Positions 1 to 12,334 of a DNA stretch of 64,000 nucleotides are shown here, piece by piece. Both the position numbers and the translations under genes were made by a program. This DNA is from Adiantum capillus-veneris (lineage: Eukaryota; Streptophyta; Polypodiopsida; Polypodiales; Pteridaceae): assembly GCA_014529385.2 (NCBI GenBank), contig CM043966.1:107564587-107628586 (forward strand), given 5' to 3'. Position 1 is the first letter of the stretch. Every line of letters starts with the position of its first letter. The notes beneath the pieces were generated by a model. The model was not told the origin of the DNA. It saw nothing but the letters and a program-made list of their open reading frames with translations, and searched no databases.

Positions 1-721
1 AAGCTCCTCAAGAAATTTTTTTCCTCGAGCGTAGATGTCGACCAATGAATTCGCAAAAAAAACATACGTGAATGCATTTGGAGGAGGACACTTGTTTTGC
101 ATCCGCTAAAAACAGCCCACAACTTCTTGGCCTCGCCCCTCTTCGACATATGCCGCAATCAATGCGTACCGACGGACGATGATCCAGACAGATAAGCTCT
201 TCAAGCATAGGTAATTGCATCTAGAGGGATGCCCTTGCTTCGAACCCACTGAAAACAGCCTATTGCTTCCTTGCCCTACCTTTCATGGACATATGCCACA
301 ATCAATGCACTCAAGGAGATGACATTCTTGACGAAGAGTTCCTAAAGAGCTTGTTGTGCTTTCTCAAGTCCATCACATTTCGCGTAAATGCACTTGCTTT
401 GCATCCATTTTGAAAACAACCCACAACTTCCTCCCCGTGCCCTTCTTGGAACTATGCCACGATCAAGATATGACATTCTAGACTGCAAGCTCCTCAAGAA
501 ACTTTTTCCCTTAAGCTCCTGAAGCATAGGTAAATGCATCCATAGAGATGCCCTTGCTTCGGACCCGCTGAAAACAGCCTACTGCTTCCTTGCCCTACCT
601 TTCACGGGCATATGCCAGAATCAATGCACTCAAGAAGATGACATTCTTGACTGATAGCTCCTTAAGCGCTTTTTGCACTTTCTCATGCACTTGCTTCACA
701 TCCATTTTGAAAACAGCCCAC
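1..721 (-). pseudogene. PPR-repeat pseudogene debris, first part
   Basis: The minus strand gives short open stretches that read as pentatricopeptide repeats, the 35-residue helical repeats of organellar RNA-binding proteins. Examples are 8-220 (LPMLEEL..., GLFLADAKQ), 342-539 and 595-795 (ALKELSVKNVIFLSALILAY). The order ALIxxY, GQG, GCF, MQ and LxELPxxNVI is that of plant PLS-class PPR proteins. The reading frame changes or stops about every 60-80 codons, so no functional protein is expected. I see no start context, mitochondrial or plastid targeting peptide, or E/DYW domain. Assignment to PPR rests on recurrence of the motif, not on an alignment. Confidence 0.6.
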
Positions 722-1975
722 AACTTCCTCCCCGTGCCCTTCTTGGAACTATGCCACAGCCCACAATCAATGCACTCCAAAAGATGACATTCCAAATTGG
801 AAGCTCCTCAAGAAACTTGTTCCCTTCATTGTAGATGTTGGCCAACAGATTCCCAAAAAAAACATAGGTGATTGCATTTGGAGAGCTTTGCATCCTCTAA
901 AATAGCCCACAACTTCTCGGCCTTGCCCGTCTTGGACATTTTCTGCAATCAATGCGTACCAACGGACGATGATCCAGACAGCAAGCTCCTCAAGCATACG
1001 CAATTGCATCTAGAGGGATGCCGTTGCTTCAGATCCGCCAAAAATAGCCCGTTGCTTCCTTGCCTTACCCTTCATGGGCATATGCCACAATCAATGCACT
1101 CAAGGAGATGACAATCTCCACTGACAATTCCTGAAGAGCTTTTTGCGCTTTCTCAAGTACACCACTTTTGCGTACATGCACTTGCTTTGCATCCGTTCTA
1201 AAAAAGCCCACAACTTCATTCCCCCTGCCCTTCTTGGAACTATGCCACAAATGATGCACTCCAAGATATGACGTTCCAGATTGGAAGCTCTTCAAGCAAC
1301 TTTTTCGCTTAAGCATAGAGGTTGACCAACGCATTCCCAAAAACAACAGACATGATTGCATTTGGAGGAACACACTTGCTTTGCATCCACAAAAAACAGC
1401 CCACAACTTCTTGGCCTTGGCCCTCTTGGACAGATGCCGCAATCAATGCGTAGCGATGGACGATAATCCAGATAGCAACCTCCTCAAGCATAGGTACTTG
1501 CACCTAGAGGGATGCTCTTGCCTCAGACCCGTTGAAAACAGCCTACTGCTTCGTTGCCCTGCCTTTCATGGGCATATGCCACCATCAAAGCACTCAAGAG
1601 AGATGACATTCTTGACTGACAGCTCCTTAAGCGCTTTTTGCGCTTTCTTATTCACGTTCTTCGCATCCGTTTTGAAAACAGCCCACAACTTCCTCCCTAT
1701 GCCACATCCCACAATCAATGCACTCCAACAGATGACATTCTAGACGAATAGCTCCTAAAGCAAATTTTTCCCTTAAGCGTAGATGTCGGCCAGCGCATTC
1801 CCAAAAACAACATAGGTCATTGCATTTGGAGGGCTTCACATCCACTAAAACAGCCCACAACTTCTTGGCCTTGCCCCTCTTGGACATATGACGCAATCAA
1901 TGCATACCGGCGCATGATAATCTGGATAGGAAGCTTCTCAAGCATAGGAAAATGCATCTAGAGGGATGCCCTTGC
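722..1975 (-). pseudogene. PPR pseudogene in duplication unit 1
   Basis: Minus-strand frames 767-1009, 1065-1442, 1309-1503 and 1648-1896 together make a run of degenerate PPR motifs. Recognisable pieces are YALIAASVQEGQGQEVVGCF and FGNALVNLYA in 1309-1503, and AQKALQELSVEIVISLSALI in 1065-1442. The order across frames is collinear with a real multi-repeat PPR protein read right to left, which shows that frameshifts broke one ancestral frame. No complete repeat array survives in a single frame. Confidence 0.6.
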
Positions 1976-2164
1976 TTTGGACCACCTTTCATGGGCATAT
2001 GCCACAATCAATGCACTCAAGATGACATTCCTGATTGACAATTCCTTAGGGACTTTTTGCACTTTCTCAAGGTTGGGGGTGGGGGGGGGGAGAGAGAGAG
2101 GTGCCAACCTCACCTCTTTGTTATTCATCGGCTTCCATCACGTCACCTCATGGGGACTTGGGAG

Positions 2165-2317
2165 GACATGGGATGCATTGATTGCAGGATATGTCCAACA
2201 ATAGGCTCAAGAATCTCTCAAGTACTGGTTTTTACTGCAATGGGGACTTGCAAGAGTGCATTGATTGCAGGATATGTCCAACAGCAGAGCCAAGAATCTT
2301 TGGGCTGTTTTCAGTAG
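2165..2317 (+). pseudogene. Plus-strand PPR fragments, unit 1
   Basis: The plus strand reads WDALIAGYVQQ just before 2204 and SALIAGYVQQQSQESLGCF before the stop at 2317. These are two consecutive PPR helix pairs lying opposite to the minus-strand PPR debris next to them. The piece sits between a (GA)n tract at about 2090-2100 and another at 2348-2373. An inversion or insertion of a PPR fragment is inferred; it is too short to be a gene. Confidence 0.55.
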
Positions 2318-2462
2318 ATAAGAGTGAGGACATCTCTCCAATTTCATGAGAGAGAGAGAGAGAGAGAGAGAGAATGCAAAGCAAGTGCATGTACGCAAAC
2401 TGTGGCGTGGTCACTCGCCTGAGCAAGCAGGTAATGACATATAGCTAGGGCTAGAATCCCAT

Positions 2463-3710
2463 AACTTCCTCCCCTTGCCCTTCTTGGAACTATGCCATAG
2501 CCCACAATCAATGCACTCCAAAAGATGACATTCCAAATTGGAAGCTCCTCAAGCAACTTGTTCCCTTCAATGTAGATGTTGACCAACGGATTCCCAAAAA
2601 TAGCATAGGTGATTGCATTTGGAGAGCTTTGCATCCACTAAAACAACCCACAACTTCTTGGCCTTGCCCGTCTTGGACATATTTTGCAATCAATGCGTAC
2701 CAACGGACGATGATCCAGACGGCAAGCTCGTCAAGCATAGGCAATTGCATCTAGAGGGATGCCGTTGCTTCATATCCGCTGAAAACAGCCGGTTGCTTCC
2801 TTGCCTTACCCTTCATGGGCATATGCCACAATCGATGCACTCAACGAGATGACAATCTTCACTGACAATTCCTGAAGAGCTTTTTGCGCTTTCTCAAGTA
2901 CACCACTTTTGCGTGCATGCACTTGCTTCGCAACCCCTCTAAAACAACCCACAACTTCATTCCCCCTGCCCTTCTTGGAACTATGCCACAATTGATGCAC
3001 CCAAGATATGACGTTCCAGATTGGAAGCTCCTCAAGCAACTTTTTTGCTTAAGCATAGAGGTTGACCAACGCATTCCCAAAAACAACAGACATGATTGCA
3101 TTTGGAGGAACACACTTGCTTTGCATCCACAAAAAACAGCCCACAACTTCTTGGCCTTGCCCGTCTTGGACAGATGCCGCAATCAATGAGTAGCGATGGA
3201 TGATAATCCAGATAGCAACCTCCTCAAGCATAGGTAATTGCACCTAGAGGGATGCTCTTGCCTCAGACCCGCTGAAAACAGCCTATTGCTTCCTTGCCCT
3301 CCCTTTCATGGGCATATGCCACCGTCAAAGCACTCAAGAAGATGACATTCTTGACTGACAGCTCCTTAAGCGCTCTTTGCGCTTTCTCATTCACTTGCTT
3401 CGCATCCGTTTTGAAAATAGCCCACAACTTCCTCCCTATGCCACATCCCACAATCAATGCACTCCAACAGATGACATTCTAGACTAATAGCTCCTCAAGA
3501 AACTTTTTCCCTTAAGCGTAGATGTCGGCCAGCGCATTCCCAAAAACAACATATGTGATTGCATTTGGAGGGCTTCACATCCACTAAAACAGCCCACAAC
3601 TTCTTGGCCTTGCCCCTCTTGGACATATGCTGCAATCAATGCATACCGGCGGATGATAATCCGGATAGGAAGCTCCTCAAGCATAGGTAAATGCATCTAG
3701 AGGGATGCAT
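2463..3710 (-). pseudogene. PPR pseudogene in duplication unit 2
   Basis: Minus-strand frames 2508-2750, 2859-3182, 3049-3243, 3263-3457 and 3484-3696 repeat the PPR debris of unit 1. Visible motifs include WYALIAKYVQDGQGQEVVGC and YALIAAYVQEGQGQEVVGCF. Stops and frame changes fall at similar places to unit 1, so the frame was probably already broken before the duplication. No organelle-targeting or C-terminal editing domain is seen. Confidence 0.6.
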
Positions 3711-3725
3711 TTACCTATGCTTGAG
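3676..3725. repeat. 21-bp arm inverted repeat in unit 2 only
   Basis: The arm CTCAAGCATAGGTAAATGCAT (3676-3696) is followed by an 8-base loop and its exact reverse complement (3705-3725). Unit 1 has only the first arm, so the second arm is a later templated inversion. Confidence 0.85.
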
Positions 3726-3833
3726 GGATGCCCTTGCTTCGGACCACCTTTCATGTGCATATGCTACAATCAATGCACTCAAGATGACATTCTTGATTGA
3801 CAATTCCTTAGACGCTTTTTGCGCTTTCTCAAA

Positions 3834-3840
3834 GGGGGGG

Positions 3841-3889
<49 letters not shown>
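3834..3889. repeat. G-run plus (GA)n microsatellite
   Basis: A run of about ten G residues leads into an uninterrupted GA dinucleotide tract. The matching tract in unit 1 is much shorter, so this repeat has expanded since duplication. Confidence 0.95.
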
Positions 3890-3891
<2 letters not shown>

Positions 3892-3944
3892 GCCAATCTT
3901 GCCTCTTTGTTATTCATCGGCTTCCATCACATGGCCTCATGGGG

Positions 3945-4106
3945 ACTTGGGAGGACATGGGATGCATTGATTGCAGGATATGTCCAACAATAGGCTCAAG
4001 AAGCTCTAGAGTACTGGTTTTTACTGCAATGGGGACTCGCAAGAGTGCATTGATTGCAGGATATGTCCAACAGCAGGGCCAAGAATCTTTGGGCTGTTTT
4101 CAGTAG
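3945..4106 (+). pseudogene. Plus-strand PPR fragments, unit 2
   Basis: Copy of the fragment at 2165-2317. It reads WDALIAGYVQQ and then SALIAGYVQQQGQESLGCF before a stop at 4106. It is flanked by (GA)n tracts (3843-3889 and 4137-4161). It lies on the strand opposite to the main PPR debris and is only about two repeats long. Confidence 0.55.
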
Positions 4107-4448
4107 ATGAAGAGTGAGGACATCTCTCCAATTGCATGAGAGAGAGAGAGAGAGAGAGAGGGAATGGCGTGGTCACTCGCCTGAGCAAGCAGGTAATGAC
4201 ATATAGCTGGGGGCTAGAATCCCTCCTGAGTCCCCCCATTATAGCTAGTATAGATCCCACAATCAGTGCATTTCAAGAGATAGGAAGCTCCTAAAGTACT
4301 TTTTGTGCTTTATGTAGTACACCACATTAGACATACATGTCGACCAAGGTAGTGCCAGACATGAAATTTTCTTTCTACAACCATTGACTAATAATATCAT
4401 CATGAATTCTTTTGCCAATATGATCATCTTGTGTAATGTCACACGCCT

Positions 4449-4590
4449 TCAAGGTACCTGATTGGCTTTGGAGATATTCCCTCTCTTTGCATCTGCTAAA
4501 AACAGATCTCTCTTCCTGACCTGACGTTGTTGGACATATCCTACAACCAATGCACTCCTTGAGACAACATTGCATCTCCAGAGATGCCCT
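4449..4590 (-). pseudogene. Isolated PPR fragment
   Basis: The minus strand reads ALVVGYVQQRQVRKRDLFLA followed by DAKRGN, one degenerate PPR repeat next to the CT microsatellite. It lies just outside the tandem duplication. A low-complexity RERERE stretch in the same frame comes from the (CT)n tract and is not protein evidence. Confidence 0.4.
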
Positions 4591-4595
4591 CCCTC

Positions 4596-4657
4596 TACTC
4601 TCTCTCTCTCTCCCTCTCTCCCACACAGACACGCACGCAATTTGCGAACATACACCA

Positions 4658-4694
<37 letters not shown>

Positions 4695-4698
4695 CCCC
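4596..4698. repeat. (CT)n microsatellites
   Basis: Two CT-rich tracts, a mixed one near 4596-4620 and an uninterrupted one from 4660 to about 4692 ending in a C-run. Open frames across them are artefacts of the repeat. Confidence 0.9.
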
Positions 4699-4699
4699 G

Positions 4700-6278
<1,579 letters not shown>

Positions 6279-6349
6279 CCTTCATTTGGTCTACCTTGAT
6301 TTAGCATGCTACCAAGCTCGATTATAGAGATTAGATATTTTCCTCGTTC

Positions 6350-6510
6350 AAAACTTATTTTGACAGATTCACTTTACGACAAGTCCACAAGAGAGATCCA
6401 TTCAAATTTAAGGCCTCTAGTGAAGCCTCCAAAACTTATTTTGACAGGTTCACTTTACGACAAGTCCACAGGAGAGATCCATTCAAATTTAAGGCCTCTA
6501 GTGAAGCCTC
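6350..6510. repeat. 81-bp tandem duplication
   Basis: Two adjacent copies start with AAAACTTATTTTGACAG at 6350 and 6431. They differ at only a couple of positions. Confidence 0.9.
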
Positions 6511-6695
6511 ATGTAAAGCATTTTCATGTAGACCTCTGATATGATTTGAAGAGTGCCCTAACCTTTCATGCGGCTACTAGGTGCAAACCGGCCTATCTTT
6601 CCTCGTAGTTGTGGATCGTGGACAAAACCATCACCAATTTTGTATAGCACCAAATGCATTAACCACACTCCTCCTAAGTGACCCTCATTGAGGAC

Positions 6696-6698
<3 letters not shown>

Positions 6699-6743
<45 letters not shown>
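6699..6743. repeat. (GA)n microsatellite
   Basis: Uninterrupted GA repeat of about 45 bases. Confidence 0.95.
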
Positions 6744-6745
<2 letters not shown>

Positions 6746-7130
6746 CATTGAAATAACTTACGGGTTTGAGAAAAAGGATCACCAGAGGGTTTTAGGACAT
6801 GAGTGAACCCTCTGTACTACAAGCTATCACCTCTGATTCATATCTATCACCTCCGATTTGTATCCATCCCGCTAGAAGCACCTTTATTGTTTGTGATCTA
6901 ATAGTCTCTTCATCTTCTTCCACTTTGAGGGAGGAATGGCTCTACAAGATGCCCTATTGAATGATGTTTTTCGTCGCACGTACTAGTGAAGCTTCCGCCT
7001 CAGCTCCATCATGGAGTTATTGCACTTGCTCCAAGTTTGATTAAAAAAATGATAACCCTAATCTCATCCTTGGCGGTAAATGGATTGCTCCTTCCAAACT
7101 GTGATACAAATAGGCATTGGGTATGTGGAC

Positions 7131-7460
7131 TATGCCACGACACGTAGGTGTGCACCATCTCCACTTTAGTTAGCATTATAGTCATCACAGAATCATATGA
7201 CACCATGTGTGCTTGGGTGAGTTGCACAAGGAGCCAAGGAGATTCCCCCACTTGGAGAAATGAAACCCCTCTTACAGGAGCCTTTGGAGGCCATTATGCC
7301 ATGACACATTGGTGTGCGCCATCTCCACTATAGTTAGCAGTCTAGTCATCAGGGAATCATATGACACCATGTGTGCTTGGGTGAGTTGCACAAGGATCCA
7401 AGGAGATGCCCTCACTTGGAGAAATCAAACCCCTCTTACAAGAGCCTCTGGAGGCCACTT
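7131..7460. repeat. 164-bp tandem duplication
   Basis: Two head-to-tail copies with matching anchors GGTGTGC at 7147 and 7311, both containing AATCATATGACACCATGTG. Copies differ by scattered substitutions. The frames 7148-7333 and 7309-7548 are copies of one another and read as no known protein. Confidence 0.9.
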
Positions 7461-8903
7461 TGGAGTTGCCCTTTGTCCTTTGGAAAAAATACCATTTGGC
7501 CCTAGTGATTGTACTACCACTTATACGTGTCATGCTATGACTACATAAGTAGCCAGATTTTGTACAAATTCTAGTGTTGCTAGCTCATTTCATAATCAAA
7601 TTATTTCTATTGGATTACACCTTGAGCATCGTGTCATTGCTATGTTTCTTCATTCACCATGAATTCTACTCTAATTTTGTCCCCATAACCCTCACAATTG
7701 GCATCAGGGCTTGCTCTATTAATAACACCTTCCTACTCACACTACATCCATTAGGTTTACTCACCCTCTAATCAATTCCTTGATTTACTATATGTGCGCA
7801 AGCTCATGTCAAATTTCCATAGAGCCCCTTCCTTCCATAGCTAGGTCAAATTCGATTAAGAGTTTGTAAGTTGTCATGCATTGCACTTAGATTTTGGCAT
7901 TCAAGCAATCCTCCCAAAGATAGATTGGTTGGGTACTCTCTAACTAGTTCCCAAAAAATTTCTACTTCAAGATCATTTCATCTAAGTGTGCATTTGTTGA
8001 ACGATTTTTGCACTCATTAATCCTTTAATTTGATCCATTTGAATCAATGTAATCCTTTCATTGTGGGTGTGTGACATGAGCCCTTGCCATGATCTTTCAT
8101 TAGAGCTCTTAAGATTTGCAAACTGAACCATGGAATCCCTAATCACTATTGCCAAGTGCAGCGCATATTATTAGGTGTGTATGCATCTTTTCGTTGTGTG
8201 TGTGAGCAAAGCTCAATAGAAGTTTAAAACTACCTTTTTTGAGGTCCTTCAACAAGGAAGTCCCCTTGTGCCACCTGGTTAAGCTACCGACATGTCATAA
8301 TAACTAATATCTAATTCTCCTAAATGATTTTCTCATGTTAAACTGATCATTTAATATGGGGAAGTGCCAGGGGAGAAAAAGCTAGAATATTGGTTAAGCT
8401 GGCAGACCGGCCACAGTAGGGATCCAAAGGAAGGAAAATAGGGATCCAAAGGGGGGGCCATCTGCAAAAGAGAAATGTGCAACAATGGGCTTAAAATATC
8501 CTAAGGTTCAGCCCATTAAGACTTACAAAATGCTAAGGTTCCAAAATTCAAAGGTTGTGTCCAAAGGTCATATCACTAGGAAATTGGATGTTAGTGTGTG
8601 TGCCAAAAATTCTTTAAAGAGTCCTACTTAGGCCGGGGCAAGCCGTAGAAGTAGGGGATGAGAGAGAAACACACACACACTCACAAGCTTCCTTTACACA
8701 AAGGGGAAGAGGGACACATGTCAGCTCCCTAGCCCAGATGCCCACAAGGTGTACTTAAATCCTTTTGGATGGCCATGGAGGTGGACCAATGAGAATTAGG
8801 CTAGAGTAAATCTAGTTTAAATAATTTAAAAACACTTAATAAAAGAACCAATAGGAATTAAGCTCTCTAAAAGACTATTGGACAGTCTCCCAAGGGTCCA
8901 ATG

Positions 8904-9105
8904 CAGAGATTTCATTGACGTAATCACAATCGTGTGATTACGTTAATAACTCTAGTATTTACACAAGAAAATCATGTGATCACGTTAATTGTTAACGTGA
9001 TCTTGATGGTTACCTGCAAAAACCAATAGAGCCGGTAGGCCCGTCGGGCTTTCCCATTTTCTTGACGGTGCCCGCCGGGAAAATGGAAAAGCCCGGCGGG
9101 CTAGA
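8904..9105. repeat. Left terminal inverted repeat of the MULE-like element
   Basis: It contains GTGATTACGTTAA, GTTAACGTGATC, ACCTGCAAAAA and GCCCGTCGGGCTTT in an order that matches the reverse complement of 11148-11333. It also ends in a GC-rich inverted repeat around AAGCCCGGCGGGCT. Similarity is imperfect and the outermost bases are diverged. Confidence 0.65.
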
Positions 9106-10155
9106 CTGTATATAGTAAACCTCTTCTTACTTTGGCATTTTAACTAGGCAAATCCCTAGCGAGTAATCCGAGTGCCTGGTATAGTCATCTCCTTGTGAAT
9201 TGACCTAAAGTTAAAGGTTATAGAGTCACAGGTCCTTTTCTTGGGCTGAACGCGATCTTGAGAGTCATGCTCATTGTGATGAAGCAATTGGTCCATAAAA
9301 GGGCTATAGTTGGTTTTAGAAGATGAGCATATTTAAATAACGAGTTGATAGTTAAGGGTCAGATGTCCTGTACTAGTGTACTAGGTATATAAAGATCCTT
9401 GAAGTCTTGCATTTTTCCACATCATAGATTTGAACATTTCCACTGCACAATATGAGAGCTATAATCCTTAATCGGGTGAAAGTAGTTTTTATATATTGAA
9501 TTGAATGCATAAGGGGGATACAATCCTTGATTGGGTACAAGTAGTCCTCATTGCTCAATTGTGTAATTGTATTGAATATTTCATTGCCTTGTTTTATGCA
9601 TTGGTTTATATAGGGAGTGAATTATGTATTATATTTAAAAGATTGTTAGTGCATGAAATGGTCAATCATCGACATTATTTCTTTCATGTGTGTTTTGCAA
9701 ATAATTATCATCATTTCAATGTAAATGTTGATGATTCTTTGTAGCATGTGAAAATAGTTGTGTCTTATTGTTTTCAGATGGTAGAGGATATATAACTAAT
9801 CATTATATTTATAATTACATTGACAATTTCATATTATTTTTGTTTCCATAATGTCATGTAGAGAGTGCATTGCAATGTGTATATTCTCTCAGAACATATG
9901 TGGTCGATATGTGGAATTGACTAGAGTGCATTGCAAATCTCCTATTGTGTAGATTTGATTGCTTTCTTAGTGATTGTTTTTCTAATATATTGAAAAAAAA
10001 AATTATAATTTTAACTGAACATCTAGTTCTTATGTCTGCAGTATTAAATTGAAAGCAATGGAGAAAAATGTCGGCACCAGTGATACGAAGAAGGCAAAGA
10101 ATTAAAAAGCCCCTAGCAAACATGGGTTTTGAATCTCAAATCAAAACGATTGTAT

Positions 10156-10258
10156 TTCATCCATTGGAAGTTGTTTAGTAACTTGATCACAATCTCTGTT
10201 TGTTTCCATAAATATGATCACTTTACTTCCATCCATCATTCGCTTTAGAATGATAAAT
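10156..10258 (-). pseudogene. DEAD-box helicase fragment, inverted copy
   Basis: Read on the minus strand, this arm gives MDGSKVIIFME and CDQVTKQLPMD, the same part of the helicase C-terminal domain as the plus-strand copy starting at 10272. The two copies face each other across a loop of about 13 bases. It is about 30 codons long with no start or continuation. Confidence 0.8.
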
Positions 10259-10374
10259 ACTCAAAATTGCCAGATTTACTAAAGCTAATGATGGATGGAA
10301 CTAAAGTGATCATATTTATGGAAACAAAAAGAGGTTGTGATCAAGTTACTAAACAACCTCCAATGGATGCATTT
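10156..10374. repeat. About 100-bp arm foldback of helicase sequence
   Basis: Arms 10156-10258 and 10272-10374 are inverted copies with only a handful of mismatches. They span GATGGATGGAA, AAAGTGATCATATTTATGG and GTGATCAAGTTACTAAACAA. A transcript across it would fold into a long hairpin. Confidence 0.9.
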
Positions 10375-10480
10375 GCATCTTTATCTATCCATGATGATAA
10401 GAGTCAAGCTGAACGAGATTGTCTTCTTTTTGTATTTAGATATAGCAATAGCCCTATAATGACAACAATAGATGGATATG
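10267..10480 (+). pseudogene. DEAD-box RNA helicase C-domain fragment
   Basis: The plus frame 10267-10545 reads LMMDGTKVIIFMETKRGCDQ, then SIHDDKSQAERD, then SPIMTT. These match the helicase C-terminal region of DBP2/DDX5-type DEAD-box RNA helicases (plant RH20/RH30 group; the family pattern there is KxxIFxETKxGCDxxT...SIHGDKSQxERD...). About 70 codons are left. The downstream motif ATDVAARGLD is lost and the frame runs into unrelated sequence. It has no start-codon context, Q motif, Walker A or DEAD box. It lies inside the MULE-like element and is best explained as a captured host-gene piece. Confidence 0.85.
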
Positions 10481-10578
10481 AAGGACATAAATCACAAGAA
10501 AGAAAAACAACAACAAAGACCGCACCGACATTGACAATGAGGTGATGTCAGAGAGGACATGAATTCGGAGGGGGGGAG

Positions 10579-10598
10579 TGTTGACCCATGGGTCAACA
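10579..10598. repeat. 20-bp perfect palindrome after a G-rich tract
   Basis: TGTTGACCCA followed by its exact reverse complement, directly after GGAGGGGGGGAG. A purine tract followed by TG looks like the start of an LTR, but I could not find a partner LTR. Confidence 0.7.
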
Positions 10599-11033
10599 AT
10601 ACGACATAACTCAATTTCCCATATCAAAGTCTTATTTTTTGATAGTTATGATATGATTCGAATTATGGTTAAAAACATAATTTATAATGAGTAGTTATTC
10701 TACTTGTAGAAGCCAGGGTGCATTGGCACTTCATCCTAACGCTACTTCTTGCCTCCTCGTTGCATTGGAGATTCAACTGCACCATCACAATTGGCTCAGA
10801 GAGAGCTACACAACAATGCCAAGCATTCCTTGCAAATCGGAGCACATGTGCTAACGCATCTATAAGATATATGTGGTTGTAAGTGTGTCAAATGATGTTT
10901 GTTTTTTGCGTGCAAGTAGTCATTATAATTGTGGTGACACTACGTAGCTCCACAACGTAGATAGTCATTGATCTCTCTCTCTATCTCTCTCTCTCACGAC
11001 CCCCTCTCTCCTCTCGACGTACCTACAAAGATG

Positions 11034-11147
<114 letters not shown>

Positions 11148-11333
11148 ATAGGGAAAATGCATAAGCCTGGAGGGGCCCATCCAGAAAACGCAAAAGCCCG
11201 GCGGGCTTTTTGTAGGTTTCCATGTGTCTGAACCGGCTTGTTTGTGATCATGTTAACTGTGATTATGTAAATATTTCAACAAGACCTTGTGATCACACAA
11301 ATTTTTTGGCAATTATGTAAATATTTAATCCTT
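11148..11333. repeat. Right terminal inverted repeat of the MULE-like element
   Basis: Its reverse complement carries GTTAACATGATC, AACCTACAAAAAGCCCGCC and GGGCTTTTGC in the same order as the left end. It also contains several GTGATTATGTAAATATT-type subterminal repeats. Confidence 0.65.
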
Positions 11334-12320
11334 GGTCCAATGAGCATTCAACAGCCCAATGGCTTGCCTGATTGCTATCGGCCATGAGACAAAGGGGTCC
11401 AATGAGAGTTTAGTTGCATTAGTTAATTACCTAAAGCTCTCACAAAAGGGAACAGGGGACACATGTCAGAAGGCTATCACTTATAATCTTGAAATTCCAT
11501 TAGCTAATCCTGGAGAGGTCCAATAGGGTGTGAGCATGAGAAAATACCAAGAGGGGTCAACCAAGAGAGAGAGGGGGTCTGATTTTCCCAAGGCATTATT
11601 GCATACACACTCATACTAGTCCATGTGTGGAGTAAGAAGACTCTCTCTCTCCTTCTCAAGCTTTAATGGGAAGCATATCACCTACTCCAAGCTTGTGATA
11701 AGGGAGGCCTACACCAACAACTCTTGGGTTTGTGATGCAAATCCAACCAAGAGCCAAGATTCAATGCATGCACATATCCTCTACCTTGCTAATTACTAGG
11801 CTAAGCTATGCTAATATGAGTGATTATGTGAGGAGATGTACATCTTTCTCGTAAGACTACATACTTCTTCCTCTCAATCTACTGACATACCCCGCTAGCT
11901 CTCACCATATTCAAAGGTGTGTGAGGTCTTGGGTCTGAGCCCGTGAGGGAATTGATGTTGTGTTTAATAAGTATTTTGCTTAGTGCTTAAATTTTCCATC
12001 TTCATTGCACTAGCTAGTATTAAAGGAACACAAAGAATTGTATTGTAAAATGTCTCTCTTGATGGGATAAACCATATTACCAAGCCTTTTGGAGGGGGAA
12101 CCGGATCCATGTAAATCCGGTCCTCAAATGCTCTCAATAGCTTAATTTCTATCTCTTTTGAAGTATTGTTCATGCTATCTAACTAGGTGTTATACTTTTT
12201 GTTGCTCTCTCCACCCAAGCACTCTTGTTATTCTCATTAGGAATCTATTCTAATGAAATGCTCACTATGTTCATGTTATTTTTCACTACACACAAGTTAC
12301 TAGTCCATTAAATGCTACAT

Positions 12321-12334
12321 TGGTATCAGAGTGT
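12321..12334 (+). promoter_or_regulatory. Primer-binding site of element A (initiator tRNA-Met)
   Basis: TGGTATCAGAGTG starts two bases after the LTR end. TGGTATCAGAGC is the classic complement of the 3' end of plant initiator tRNA-Met used for minus-strand priming; one base differs here. Confidence 0.9.

Larger units (their letters stand above)
722..2458. repeat. Tandem duplication, unit 1 (PPR debris plus GA tract)
   Basis: This block and 2463-4221 are near-identical head-to-tail copies. Homology starts at AACTTCCTCCCC (722 and 2463) and ends at CTAGAATCCC before 2460 and 4220. Both copies hold the same minus-strand PPR debris, a G-run followed by (GA)n, a short plus-strand PPR piece and a second (GA)n tract. 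The repeat shows recent local duplication of an already dead PPR region. Confidence 0.85.
2463..4221. repeat. Tandem duplication, unit 2
   Basis: Second copy of the block at 722-2458. It differs by point changes, a longer (GA)n tract (3843-3889 against about 2091-2100) and a unit-2-only foldback at 3676-3725. The shared ends and order make an unequal-crossover or replication-slippage duplication the simplest reading. Confidence 0.85.

Noticed and set aside
2057-2130. Open frames rich in RERERE or SLSLSL
   Set aside because: They translate (GA)n or (CT)n microsatellites; the same applies at 3691-4000, 4375-4842, 4898-5176, 5216-5416, 6089-6327 and 10968-11251.
7691-7712. Possible decayed primer-binding site, CTCACAATTGGCATCAGGGC
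   Set aside because: It resembles TTGGTATCAGAGC after a CA end, but two mismatches in the core and no LTR partner or coding region make chance likely.
10579-11000. An LTR starting at the 20-bp palindrome after a G-rich tract
   Set aside because: No matching second LTR or target duplication found inside or outside the MULE-like element.
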